The notes: generated by a model from the letters alone, not told the origin. DNA of 64,000 bases from Salidesulfovibrio brasiliensis JCM 12178 (GCF_001311825.1 NZ_BBCB01000002.1:1-64000); one strand, 5' to 3'. Positions 29,301-36,850 are shown, counted from the stretch's first letter. A program made the numbers and translations.

Positions 29301-29734
29301 GAGCGTTTCCTGCCGCATTTCGAGCAGAGGCCGTAAAGGTACATCTTGTGGTGCGACAGGGTGAAGCCGTGTTCTTTGGCGATGGCTTCCTGCCGTTTCT
29401 CGATGACGTCATCAAGAATCTCGATGTTTTTACCGCACCGCTCACAGATGAGGTGGTCGTGGTGCTCCTCTCCCCATGAGACTTCATAGCGGCTCACGCC
29501 GTCCGCAAAGTCGAGGGATTCGACAATACCCGCCTCCACAAGCAGCTTGAGCGTGCGGTAGACGGTTGCCTGTCCGATGGACGGGTCCACCTTTTTGACC
29601 TTGTCGTAGAGTTCTTCGGGCGAAAGGTGTTGTTTCTCGTCAATGAAGGTGTCGAGGATGAGTCGCCGCTGCGGCGTCATCTTGAGGTTCTTCTCACTCA
29701 GGTAGGTCGTGAAGGCGTCTTGCGGCGTTTTCAT
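29297..29734 (-). CDS. fur: Fur family transcriptional regulator
   Basis: A 145-residue metal-responsive repressor. The N-terminal winged helix (KNLKMTPQRRLILDTF, GQATVYRTLKLLVEAGIV) is followed by the dimerisation domain with the metal-binding HHDH (EEHHDHLICERCG) and two CxxC pairs (CERC and CSKC) for structural zinc. Fur and PerR cannot be separated with certainty from sequence; the first His/Asp positions fit Fur. Two Fur-box-like sites elsewhere in this window (36818-36836 and 52563-52580) are natural targets. The promoter must lie in 29735-29868, upstream of which a tRNA-Ser is encoded on the other strand. Confidence 0.93.
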   Translation of the reverse strand: MKTPQDAFTTYLSEKNLKMTPQRRLILDTFIDEKQHLSPEELYDKVKKVDPSIGQATVYRTLKLLVEAGIVESLDFADGVSRYEVSWGEEHHDHLICERCGKNIEILDDVIEKRQEAIAKEHGFTLSHHKMYLYGLCSKCGRKRS

Positions 29735-29868
29735 GCGATTTCGGTATGTTTTTTAAGGTGGATGAATATGCTTCTCAATACGGGATTACGCCATAAGGTG
29801 TCAATGCGTCTTGCAGTCGAAGCTTGACAGCAAGGCGTAAGTGCATAATATGGCGGCCTTGCAACGCG

Positions 29869-29959
29869 GCGGGATGTCCGAGTCCGGCTTATGGAGGCGG
29901 TCTTGAAAACCGTTGGCCCTTCACGGGGCCCGTGGGTTCGAATCCTACTCCCGCCGCCA
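29869..29959 (+). tRNA. tRNA-Ser (anticodon TGA)
   Basis: The acceptor stem GGCGGGA (29869-29875) pairs with TCCCGCC (29949-29955), followed by G and CCA. The anticodon loop CTTGAAA gives TGA; a long variable arm (GGCCCTTCACGGGGCC region) marks a serine tRNA. Confidence 0.96.
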
Positions 29960-29970
29960 CGAAATCAAAA

Positions 29971-30003
29971 GGCTATCACCTTGAAGGTGATAGCCCTTTT
30001 TTT
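29971..30003 (+). terminator. Rho-independent terminator after tRNA-Ser(TGA)
   Basis: A perfect 10-bp stem GGCTATCACC / GGTGATAGCC with a five-base loop is followed by seven T. Confidence 0.93.
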
Positions 30004-30062
30004 GTGAGCTGAAACGAAGAATGGAAATGGAAATTGTACTGGCAAGTATAAAGGTAAGGCGA

Positions 30063-30135
30063 CAGAGGCTGGGGCGTCCCAGTCAGCCAACCCGGACGGG
30101 GATATGAGGAGCGCTCTCACCCGCCAAGGCTACAA
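30063..30135 (+). ncRNA. Structured repeat type B, copy 1 (putative small RNA)
   Basis: This 73-base segment is repeated at 30979-31051 with five differences, and more distantly at 30626-30686. It can fold as a CTGGG/CCCAG hairpin (loop GCGT), followed by a second stem CGGG / CCCG that encloses a GAG / CTC hairpin around GAGCGCTC. The conserved core is GTCxGCCxACCC, then CGGG, then GCGCTCxCACCCG and CAAG. No reading frame fits it. The strand is assigned by analogy with copy 3 and the flanking terminators and is uncertain. Confidence 0.5.
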
Positions 30136-30190
30136 TTCAAGAACATAGAATAAAAGAGAACAAAGGCAAGCTTCATGACAGGCTTAGTGT

Positions 30191-30228
30191 TCCCCATGCC
30201 AAAACAATTATGATGCTTGGCATGGGGA
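30191..30228 (+). other. Perfect 10-bp inverted repeat
   Basis: TCCCCATGCC (30191-30200) and GGCATGGGGA (30219-30228) are exact complements with an 18-base A/T-rich loop. It lies between structured repeat B copy 1 and repeat A copy 1. No T run follows, so it is not an ordinary terminator; it is probably a further stem of the same transcript. Confidence 0.5.
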
Positions 30229-30231
30229 GAA

Positions 30232-30319
30232 GGGCGGCCACGAGGACCGGCGGCGACCCCGGCTTGCCCAAGCCTCACCCTTTAAAAGGGTGAGGACGTC
30301 GCTCGGGTATTCTCCGCCC
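30232..30319 (+). ncRNA. Structured repeat type A, copy 1 (putative small RNA)
   Basis: Folds as a closed multi-branch element: GGGCGG (30232-30237) with CCGCCC (30314-30319), CGAG with CTCG, then hairpin CCGG-loop CGGCGACC-CCGG (30247-30262), a linker containing CCCAAG, and a hairpin CCTCACCC / GGGTGAGG (30273-30295), followed by ACG. The same order of stems, loop and linker recurs at 30494-30568 with different stem sequences. No protein frame explains it. Confidence 0.5.
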
Positions 30320-30457
30320 TTGTGAAAAGCATAGCTTCTAGAAAGAGGTGAGGTAAGTAGAAGGGAACCATGTTGCTTGGCAGCTGATGGGGCCCAAAAA
30401 AGAGTAGTAGAACCAAATAGTTGATTTCAATACTATCAGAGTATCTGTTCCAAAAAA

Positions 30458-30491
30458 GAACTGCGTTTTCATAAAACGCAGTTCTTTTTTT
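30458..30491 (+). terminator. Strong rho-independent terminator inside the RNA-repeat region
   Basis: A 12-bp stem GAACTGCGTTTT / AAAACGCAGTTC with a three-base loop is followed by seven T and preceded by six A. It implies that something is transcribed rightward through 30003-30457 although no gene is there. Confidence 0.9.
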
Positions 30492-30493
30492 GT

Positions 30494-30568
30494 GAGTCGC
30501 CTGAGCGATGGGCGGCACCCCCCATCGACCCAAGCCCCAGAGGTCGGGGACGATTCTCAGGTCGACTC
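30494..30568 (+). ncRNA. Structured repeat type A, copy 2 (putative small RNA)
   Basis: The outer stem GAGTCG-CCTGAG (30494-30505) pairs with CTCAGG-t-CGACTC (30556-30568), 12 bp with one bulged T. Inside are hairpin CGATGGG / CCCATCG with loop CGGCACCC, the linker ACCCAAG and hairpin CCCC / GGGG, then ACG. Compared with copy 1 the stem sequences change while pairing is kept (CGAG/CTCG to CTGAG/CTCAG; CCGG/CCGG to CGATGGG/CCCATCG), and the loop CGGC(G)ACC and linker CCCAAG are kept. The flanking sequence just downstream also resembles that of copy 1. Confidence 0.55.
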
Positions 30569-30625
30569 TCTGAAAAAATAGCATTCAAAAAGAAGAGGAG
30601 CAAGGGAGATAGCCGCAGACATCGA

Positions 30626-30686
30626 AGCGCCTCGGTCTGCCGACCCTGCCGGGAGTATGTGGGCGCTCCCACCCGACAAGAGACAA
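30626..30686 (+). ncRNA. Structured repeat type B, copy 2 (divergent)
   Basis: Shares the core of copies 1 and 3: GTCTGCCGACCC, GGGAGTATG, GCGCTCCCACCCG and CAAG. Its inner hairpin is GTGGG / CCCAC, where copies 1 and 3 have GAGGA / TCTC-type pairing, so both sides changed together. The 5' hairpin is TCGG-TCTG-CCGA. Confidence 0.45.
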
Positions 30687-30775
30687 TAATAGTGGCTATC
30701 CAGTTTGAAGACAGAGGTTAACTGCAGGCAGGCCAGCACAGTCAACTGAGTATAATCGTGGATGATAAAGGAAAA

Positions 30776-30916
30776 ATGAGGCGAGCTCGGGCAGTGGTTA
30801 CTATCTCGGCATCGGCCTGTATTCTGTTGCACGCCGCCATCGGGGGCACCTTAGGTAAAAAAGGTACTGCTGAATTGTGGAAGAAATATGCGGAGCATCT
30901 TGCTGAGAGGCATTAA
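30776..30916 (+). CDS. Small open reading frame, 46 aa, unknown
   Basis: ATG 30776 is preceded at five bases by AAAGGA; the frame reads MRRARAVVTISASACILLHA, then AAIGGTLGKKGTAELW and a basic helical end KKYAEHLAERH before TAA. The first half could be a signal or membrane helix after three positive residues; the second half is amphipathic. I recognise no family. It is the only frame with a plausible ribosome binding site in 30.0-31.2 kb and lies between structured repeat B copies 2 and 3. It may be a small gene of a mobile element, a remnant of one, or chance. Confidence 0.3.
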   Translation: MRRARAVVTISASACILLHAAIGGTLGKKGTAELWKKYAEHLAERH

Positions 30917-30978
30917 GATAACAGGCTGGAAGCCCTAGAGAGGGAGCGGAGTACTGTAGCGGAAGTCTAAAACTGGGC

Positions 30979-31051
30979 AGAGGCTGGAGCGTCCCAGTCA
31001 GCCAACCCGGACGGGAGTATGAGGAGCGCTCTCACCCGCCAAGATTACAAA
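30979..31051 (+). ncRNA. Structured repeat type B, copy 3 (putative small RNA)
   Basis: Near-identical to 30063-30135 over 73 bases (five differences, one of them GATATG to AGTATG near the middle), including CAGAGGCTGG, CCCAGTCAGCC, GAGCGCTCTCACCCGCC and the end TTACAA or CTACAA. High identity of a non-coding segment 900 bases apart points to selection or recent duplication. Confidence 0.5.
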
Positions 31052-31208
31052 CGAAATGTAGGATTGAATGCATGGAAAGGCAAGCGAAAAGGAAGAAGCA
31101 GAGGGCTCGAATTCGTTGGATCCTTTCGGCGTGACGGCGCTATACGGTTGGGATAGTTGTCGCTATATATCCATTTCTGCGGCCCTTACCACTGTACTTT
31201 AACTCTTC

Positions 31209-31999
31209 TCACCCCCCATGCGCCTCGCCCATTAACAGGCGGACGCCGACGGTCAGGGCGAATCCGGCCAGCATGGCAAAGAAGCCTCGGTGATTTTTGC
31301 ATTGCACCAGCAGGGGGTTGTCGCGCAGGCCGTGGGTTGTGCTCAGGTAGAGGAATACGCCTGAGGCGGCCGCGAGGATGAATCCCTTTACTTCCAGCAT
31401 TTCGTGGGCGCTCAAGTACTCCTGTGCGTTCTCTCCGACAATGATGCCGAGCGGCGTGGAAAAGGCGAAGAACGTGTAGAGCGCGATGGTGCGGAACCTG
31501 CCGAGCGTGCTGCGGACCATTTTGACTGCCAGCGCGAATCCGGCCGTACCCTTGTGCGCGATGATGGCCAGAAAGACCATTACCGCCTGCGCCGTTCCGC
31601 TCACGCCGAGCGCTGTGCCGAGCAGGAAGGACGGAATGGCGATCATCACCGTCATGATGACCGGAATGACCGGACTGGTCAGGCCGTCGTCCCTTTGACC
31701 CTTGGCCGAAAGCTCTTCTTCCCGGTGCTCCATGAACAGAAGCAACAGAAATGCCGAGGCCGCGACTACCGGCGTCAGCGGAATGGGTGCGTGCGGGTAG
31801 CGCGCCCAAGTAGATGAATGGAGCTTGGCAGCATCATCACCAGCGACAGGGCCAGAAAGACGCCGCAGGCGAACGGCTTGCCGAGGGGAAAGCCGTCGTT
31901 GCGCCGGGCTTCTTCCGGCCGGGAAAGCGGCAGCCAGCCTCCGGCGAGCGTCACCAGCAGGATCGAAATCAGCGAAAACCATTGAAATTGGGTGAGCAT
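31209..31999 (-). CDS. ZIP family metal transporter (frameshifted)
   Basis: Inner-membrane protein of about 263 residues with eight helices expected. Helix 1 LTQFQWFSLISILLVTLAGGW and ACGVFLALSLVMMLPSSIHLLG open it; later AIPSFLLGTALGVSGTAQAVM and FLAIIAHKGTAGFALAV correspond to the helices carrying metal-binding His residues in ZIP proteins, and EHREEEL forms the cytoplasmic loop. The frame breaks near 31804 (coding gcgcgctacccg); one added base joins HLLGRAYPHAPIPLTP. The classical second histidine motif is weak, so zinc specificity is not assured. It ends at the edge of the RNA-repeat region. Confidence 0.75.
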
Positions 32000-32224
32000 A
32001 GTTCTTCCGTTTTGTCTCGGAGCCGTAACCCCTGCTCCGGATAGTGTCTAACCATAATATATTCCTCGACCCGTTAAAAGAGTTAGCGCGTCCAGCGTAT
32101 TCTTTTTCATGGAATTCGATGCGTTGCTGAAAAGTAACCTGAGAAGAGATTATAACTTTGGCATTGGGAGCGATTCTCGGTTATGGTGTAAACTAGTCTA
32201 ATTTATCAAATCCGTGGGTAGGGA

Positions 32225-33388
32225 ATGGCTATGTTTATGATTCTGTGCAGAATGCTCGTGCGAACGGGGGCTGTCGCGTTGGTATTGCTCATGCTGATGG
32301 GCGGAAGTGTTTTTGCTGCAGAAGGGCCGATCCTCATTGGCTCCATCTTTGCGCATACCGGCAAGGCAGCCGAAGAGAACACCCCGAATTATCTCATGGC
32401 TCGCATGGCCGCACAGTCCATAAACAAGTCCGGGGGAGTCCTCGGAAGGAGGATTCGCCTGATAGAGCTGGATAATCAAAGCTCAGTGCTTGGCGCGCGT
32501 CAGGCTGCCGTCGATGCGGTGAACGCCGGAGTCGTGGCAGTTGTCGGCCCATCTTGGAGCAGCCACGCCATGGCCATGGCGCCTATTTTCCAGAAGGCGG
32601 GCATCCCCATGGTCGGCGCGACTACGACATCGCCAAAGGTCACACAGGTAGGCGATTTCATTTTCAGGGCTTGTTATACCGACAAGACGCAGGCTTCTGC
32701 TCTGGCGCGGTTTGCCTATGAGGACCTTGGTGCGCGCCGGGTCTCCATGCTGGTCGTGGCCGGGGACGTATTCAGCGAGGGCATCGCTGACTTTTTTAAA
32801 CAGGATTTCGAAGAGATGGGCGGTCGTGTCGTCAATCGATACCCGTATCTTCTCAGCTCCATGGATTTCGGAAAGCAACTGGCCTCGGTTGAGACTGATA
32901 AAGTCGATCTGTTGTTGGTGCCGGGGTTTGCAAGGGATTCGGGGTTAATCATCATGCAGGCCCGGAAAATGGGGCTGACAATCCCTATACTCGGGGGAGA
33001 CGGATGGGCAGCGCTTGAGCAGTATCCATATGTGGATGAACTCAAGGGGGATAACTATTTTTCCTCTCACTGGCATCCGGATACGGATACGCCGGAGAGC
33101 AGGAGCTTCGTCCGTCTGATGAAAAAGGAATTGGGCGACAACGTCCTGAACCTGATCGATTCCGGAAACCCGGTGGCATACGACGCGCTGCAACTGTTGG
33201 CGGAAGCCATTCGCAGGGCCGGAAGTGCAGAGCCGAAGGACATCCGTGATTCGCTGGCCACTCTCAAGGATTTCAAGGCTGTCACCGGAACGATTTCGTA
33301 CGCCGGATCGCGTGATCCCGTGAAGCCGGTCGTGCTCCTTCGTATTGAAAACCATAGCGTCCAATTCGTGAAAACCGTGCGCCCCTAG
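32225..33388 (+). CDS. Periplasmic branched-chain amino-acid-type binding protein (Peripla_BP_6)
   Basis: A 387-residue class I periplasmic binding protein. Residues 1-32 form a signal peptide (helix ALVLLMLMGGSVFA then AEGPILIG). The mature part has the LivJ-like pattern: IGSIFAHTGKAAEE, GRRIRLIELDNQS, VVAVVGPSWSSHAMAMAPI, VGATTTSPKVTQ and PILGGDGW. It lies two bases upstream of a histidine kinase and no ABC permease or ATPase is present, so it more likely presents a ligand to the kinase than feeds a transporter. The ligand may be an amino acid or similar small molecule; this cannot be read from sequence. Confidence 0.9.
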   Translation: MAMFMILCRMLVRTGAVALVLLMLMGGSVFAAEGPILIGSIFAHTGKAAEENTPNYLMARMAAQSINKSGGVLGRRIRLIELDNQSSVLGARQAAVDAVNAGVVAVVGPSWSSHAMAMAPIFQKAGIPMVGATTTSPKVTQVGDFIFRACYTDKTQASALARFAYEDLGARRVSMLVVAGDVFSEGIADFFKQDFEEMGGRVVNRYPYLLSSMDFGKQLASVETDKVDLLLVPGFARDSGLIIMQARKMGLTIPILGGDGWAALEQYPYVDELKGDNYFSSHWHPDTDTPESRSFVRLMKKELGDNVLNLIDSGNPVAYDALQLLAEAIRRAGSAEPKDIRDSLATLKDFKAVTGTISYAGSRDPVKPVVLLRIENHSVQFVKTVRP

Positions 33389-33390
33389 TT

Positions 33391-35421
33391 ATGAAGAAGA
33401 CCCTTTCCAGCAGGCTGAGCGAATCCGTCTTCATCACGATGCTTGTCGTGACAGGGCTATTTCTTGCTGTTGGTATTCCCATACAGTTGCATCAGAACGA
33501 GAGCAGCAGGAACATGGTCTGCTTCGTGCTCGATACGCTGGTGAGCAGAGATCATGACAGCCTCGCCAATGAGTTGTTCGAGCGTCGTTTCTCGGCAGTT
33601 GAGTTGAGGCTGATGGAAGTCAGCCGTGTGGAAAGCATCAAGCGGGTGACGCTCTATGACAAGGACGGCAAGCGGTTGACGAACGAGCCGGGCGACGTTG
33701 ACAGTCCGGCTTCTATTTCCGTGAAGAATCGTCAGGCTGAAGGGGAGCGGTACCATGCTTTCGAGGACGGCGATGTGCTGGTCTTTACCCGTCCTGTGCG
33801 TGCTCTGGGAGAACCTATCGGATGGATAGAGATTGTTTACGACATGACGCGGGTTCACCAGCAAACCATTTTTTTCTATACGTTTTTCGGCACGCTGCTC
33901 CTGCTTACTCTGGCGTGCATGTATGTTTTCCTTCGGCGTCGGATGCAGCGTTTTGTCTTTCATCCGCTGCAGCGTTTGATGGATGTCATGGAAAGCGTCC
34001 GCGTTGGGAAAAGGCTTCCCCGCCCAGACATGACCAATGAGACCGAGGAGATCGGCAATCTCATGGATACGTTCTGGAATATGTCCGAACGACTGCACCG
34101 TTCATACGCCGACCTTGATGAAAAGAACGTGCAGCTCATGCAGCTTCTGGAAGAAGCCGCGAGCAATGCCGAAGCGCTGGGAGAAAGCGAGGCCAGGTTC
34201 CGGGCCATTGTCGATCAGGCTCCGGTGGGAATAATGCTTTTTGACAATGACGGGGCTGTCATCAGCACCAACCAGTTTTTTGCAGACATGATGGGCGCGC
34301 CGGGCATAGAGGCGATTGTCGGGCTCAATATGCTTAAGGATATGCCCATGGAGGCGGTACAGCGCTGCGTCAGGCAAGCGATCGACGCAGATGAGAGCAG
34401 GTATGAAGACTACTACACTTCGGTATCCGGCGGAAAGCGGCTCTATATACGTGCAAGGCTCAAACGTTTTACGGATAAGTTGCTTTGTGGCGTATTCGAG
34501 GACCTTTCGGAGCAAAAGCTCATGCTGGATGCGCTGGCGCAGAGCGAGGCCAGCCTTGCGGAGCTTAACAGGGGGTTGGAGGAGACTGTGGAGGTCCGAA
34601 CGCGTGACCTCGCGCTCAAGGCTGCAGAGCTTGAGAAGGCCAATGAGCGCCTTCGGGAACTAGATACGCTCAAAACCTCCTTCCTGTCCGCCGTTTCTCA
34701 TGAACTCCGAACGCCGCTGACGTCCATACTCGGGTTTGCCAAAGTGACGGGAAAAAGTTTTTCCAAAAATTTCATGGCACTTGACGCCTGTGAGGATGAA
34801 TTGCGCGAGAAGGGGCAGATCATTGAGCGGAATCTCAGGATCATCGGTAGCGAGGGTGGTCGCCTGTCCAGACTGGTGAACGACCTGCTAGACCTGGCGC
34901 GTATTGAGTCTGGCAGGATGTCGTGGAATGACAGCATGCTCGATCCTTCCGAGGTCATCCTGCAGGCGGCGGAGGCTTCTTCCGTGGATTTCGAGGAGAG
35001 CGGCGTGTCGCTTGAGGTGAACCTTCCTGACGAGTCTTTGCCGGTCTGGATGGACGCGGACAAGTTGATGCAGGTTGTCCGAAACCTGCTGCACAACGCG
35101 GTAAAATTCACCGGTGAGGGCAATGTCTCGATCACCCTTGAAGCCTGCCCAGACGATTCGCAGGTTGAGCTGCGGGTTGAAGATACTGGTGCGGGCATTC
35201 CCGAGTCTGAACTGGAGGCCGTTTTTGAGCGGTTCCATCAGGTCGAGCAGGCCGAGTCGGATAAGGGAAAGCCGCAGGGCTCCGGCCTCGGGCTGGCCAT
35301 CTCCCGTCAGATAATCGAACACTACGACGGGAGAATCTGGGTGGAGTCCGAAGAAGGGCGGGGCGCGGTGTTCCGCATCCGGCTTCCCTTGGCCGGCGAG
35401 TCGGATCACCCCCGACCGTAA
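33391..35421 (+). CDS. Membrane sensor histidine kinase (HAMP-PAS-HisKA-HATPase)
   Basis: A 676-residue kinase. Helix 1 (about 13-32) and helix 2 (about 158-180, YTFFGTLLLLTLACMYVFL) enclose a periplasmic domain of about 125 residues. A HAMP region follows (FHPLQRLMDVMESVRVGK), then a coiled coil, a PAS domain (about 270-380, FRAIVDQAPVGIMLFDNDG), a second coiled coil, HisKA with His437 in SAVSHELRTPLTS, and the ATPase domain with N box LLHNAVKFT, DTGAGIP and GSGLGLAI. It is translated directly after the binding protein gene, which suggests that the binding protein docks on the sensor domain. No response regulator is encoded in the window. Confidence 0.93.
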   Translation: MKKTLSSRLSESVFITMLVVTGLFLAVGIPIQLHQNESSRNMVCFVLDTLVSRDHDSLANELFERRFSAVELRLMEVSRVESIKRVTLYDKDGKRLTNEPGDVDSPASISVKNRQAEGERYHAFEDGDVLVFTRPVRALGEPIGWIEIVYDMTRVHQQTIFFYTFFGTLLLLTLACMYVFLRRRMQRFVFHPLQRLMDVMESVRVGKRLPRPDMTNETEEIGNLMDTFWNMSERLHRSYADLDEKNVQLMQLLEEAASNAEALGESEARFRAIVDQAPVGIMLFDNDGAVISTNQFFADMMGAPGIEAIVGLNMLKDMPMEAVQRCVRQAIDADESRYEDYYTSVSGGKRLYIRARLKRFTDKLLCGVFEDLSEQKLMLDALAQSEASLAELNRGLEETVEVRTRDLALKAAELEKANERLRELDTLKTSFLSAVSHELRTPLTSILGFAKVTGKSFSKNFMALDACEDELREKGQIIERNLRIIGSEGGRLSRLVNDLLDLARIESGRMSWNDSMLDPSEVILQAAEASSVDFEESGVSLEVNLPDESLPVWMDADKLMQVVRNLLHNAVKFTGEGNVSITLEACPDDSQVELRVEDTGAGIPESELEAVFERFHQVEQAESDKGKPQGSGLGLAISRQIIEHYDGRIWVESEEGRGAVFRIRLPLAGESDHPRP

Positions 35422-36380
35422 AGCATTTTTGCCATCTGTTCCGGCAGGCCGCTATCCCAGTGGCCCGTCATCTCCGCCGCGACATATGCCCCGAGAAGCA
35501 CGGTCACCGCGCCGATGGCGATGGTCCAGTAAGGCACCCTGAAGGTTCCCGCCCTGACGCTCATGCACCCTTTGACCGGACACGCTCCCACGCATTCGGT
35601 GCAGCCGATGCATTCCGGCGTTGTGACGGTGTTCTTTTCATCGACTTTGATCCCCACAGGGCATGCCTTGGCGCATTGCCCGCAGTTGACGCAGCTTTCT
35701 TCGTCCCTTGCGATGTTGACCGGGCTCAGGAATGAGAAGAGGCCCAGCAGAGCGCCGTAGGGGCAGAGGTAGCGGCACCAGAAGTTGCGGATGACGATGC
35801 TCATGACCAGCAGGCCACAGAGGACCGCCACCGCCGTTGCGCTCGGATTGATGAAAAAATCAAGCATTCGTGCGTCGGCCGTCAGGTTGTACGGGGACTG
35901 CAGGAACTGGTTGATGGCTGTGAGCGGCATGGCGATGAGCGTGGTGTAGAGGAAGAAGCCGAGCAACAGGTATTTGACCCCGGTCAGCGGCAGGTCAAGC
36001 CAGCGTGGAGGGTTGAGGCCGAGCCCGATGCGTCTGCCGATGGATTCGAGCAGGGACGAGATGAAGCCGACCGGGCAGATATACCCGCAGAAGCCCTTTC
36101 TGAAGAGCCAGGCCATGAATAGGGCGGCCACGAAGATGGTCAGCCCGGCGGGATGGATGGGATCCCATTCGGATGTGAGCACGAACCGCTTGAGTCCCAT
36201 GAGCGCGCTGATGGGCAGAAATCCTTCCACCGATGCGGGCCGGGGAATATACGGGCCGTTGTCGCGGGCCCATTGAACAAAGGTGTAGAATCGCCAGCCG
36301 ATGAACAGGCAGTAGGCGGTGAAGGAAAACTGGACCAGTCGGCGAACGGTCTTGGGTGGAAAGAGGATCGGTTGGCTCAT
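35406..36380 (-). CDS. Membrane 4Fe-4S protein, NapH/MauN/YccM type
   Basis: A 324-residue membrane iron-sulfur protein. Several helices surround two CxxxCP motifs facing the cytoplasm (CGYICPVGF and CRYLCPYGA), and near residues 228-270 there are two classical clusters (CVNCGQCAKACPVG and CIGCTECVGACPVKGC). Such proteins pass electrons between the quinone pool or soluble donors and periplasmic reductases or regulators. The start ATG 36380 gives MSQPILFPPKTVRRL, a normal N-terminus. It is convergent with the kinase and the two reading frames overlap by 16 bases. No obvious partner (NapG, NosR) is nearby. Confidence 0.87.
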   Translation of the reverse strand: MSQPILFPPKTVRRLVQFSFTAYCLFIGWRFYTFVQWARDNGPYIPRPASVEGFLPISALMGLKRFVLTSEWDPIHPAGLTIFVAALFMAWLFRKGFCGYICPVGFISSLLESIGRRIGLGLNPPRWLDLPLTGVKYLLLGFFLYTTLIAMPLTAINQFLQSPYNLTADARMLDFFINPSATAVAVLCGLLVMSIVIRNFWCRYLCPYGALLGLFSFLSPVNIARDEESCVNCGQCAKACPVGIKVDEKNTVTTPECIGCTECVGACPVKGCMSVRAGTFRVPYWTIAIGAVTVLLGAYVAAEMTGHWDSGLPEQMAKMLYGRG

Positions 36381-36544
36381 GGCGAAAGGACGTGGCAGAA
36401 AGAACGACGTCCGTCAACAATGTGCAAGGAATGGCAGTGGATTTGGTTGTTTTTGCATCAGATTGTCGGGGAGCCGACAGGAATGTCTCGATTTTAAAAC
36501 AGCAGCTTCCTGCGCACATGGTTCAATCATTGTTCAAGAAAGCG

Positions 36545-36572
36545 AAAAGCCCCTGCCGAAGCAGGGGCGTTG
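36545..36572 (-). terminator. Terminator after the small Fur-regulated gene
   Basis: On the minus strand a GCCCCTGC / GCAGGGGC stem with a TTCG loop ends in TTTTCG. It lies about 15 bases after the stop of the 38-residue gene at 36587. Confidence 0.85.
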
Positions 36573-36586
36573 TCTTTATCTCGTCT

Positions 36587-36703
36587 CTAACTGTCGTGGT
36601 CCTCTTCCTGATTTTCCGTCCGGGTATCGTCCCACGGCCGGTCACCGTTGCAGGTGTTACCGATGCAGGACAGGCACGGTCCGGGGTAATCCATGTTGGG
36701 CAT
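36587..36703 (-). CDS. Small Cys-containing protein, 38 aa, Fur-box promoter
   Basis: ATG 36703 is preceded at five bases by AAGGAGG, one of the best ribosome binding sites in the window, and a terminator follows the stop codon, so this very short gene is well supported. It begins MPNMDYPGPCLSCIGNTC, a C-x2-C-x4-C arrangement able to bind a metal, and ends acidic (ENQEEDHDS). The Fur box at 36818-36836 lies about 115 bases upstream with a promoter between. I do not recognise the protein; a part in iron handling or an Fe-limitation response is inferred from regulation. An alternative frame starting at 36801 lacks the ribosome site. Confidence 0.7.
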   Translation of the reverse strand: MPNMDYPGPCLSCIGNTCNGDRPWDDTRTENQEEDHDS

Positions 36704-36786
36704 AATTCCTCCTTGCGTTGGAGGTTGGACCTGAATAGGGGAGTTTCCCTGTCCCCTTTCTCGCTTCTGTCAAAGATCTTACTTAG

Positions 36787-36836
36787 AAAATAGGTCGTCA
36801 TGTCAACCTGTCAATATGATAATGAAAATTATTTTC
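36787..36836 (-). promoter_or_regulatory. Promoter with Fur box (upstream of the 38-aa gene)
   Basis: Bases 36818-36836 match the 19-base Fur consensus GATAATGATAATCATTATC at 16 positions. Reading leftward, a perfect TTGACA (36809-36814) and TATTTT (36787-36792) are 16 bases apart. The box adjoins the -35 element, so iron-loaded Fur would block RNA polymerase. Confidence 0.75.
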
Positions 36837-36850
36837 ATAAAAGATGCCGA

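Noticed and set aside
30232-30568. A c-di-GMP, TPP or other standard riboswitch, or a CRISPR array
   Set aside because: The conserved cores of the riboswitch classes I know are absent, and the repeats are not regularly spaced with unique spacers.
36523-36801. A 92-residue minus-strand frame over the small Fur-regulated gene
   Set aside because: Its start lies inside the promoter spacer without a ribosome binding site, and it runs into the terminator; the 38-residue frame has the AAGGAGG site.
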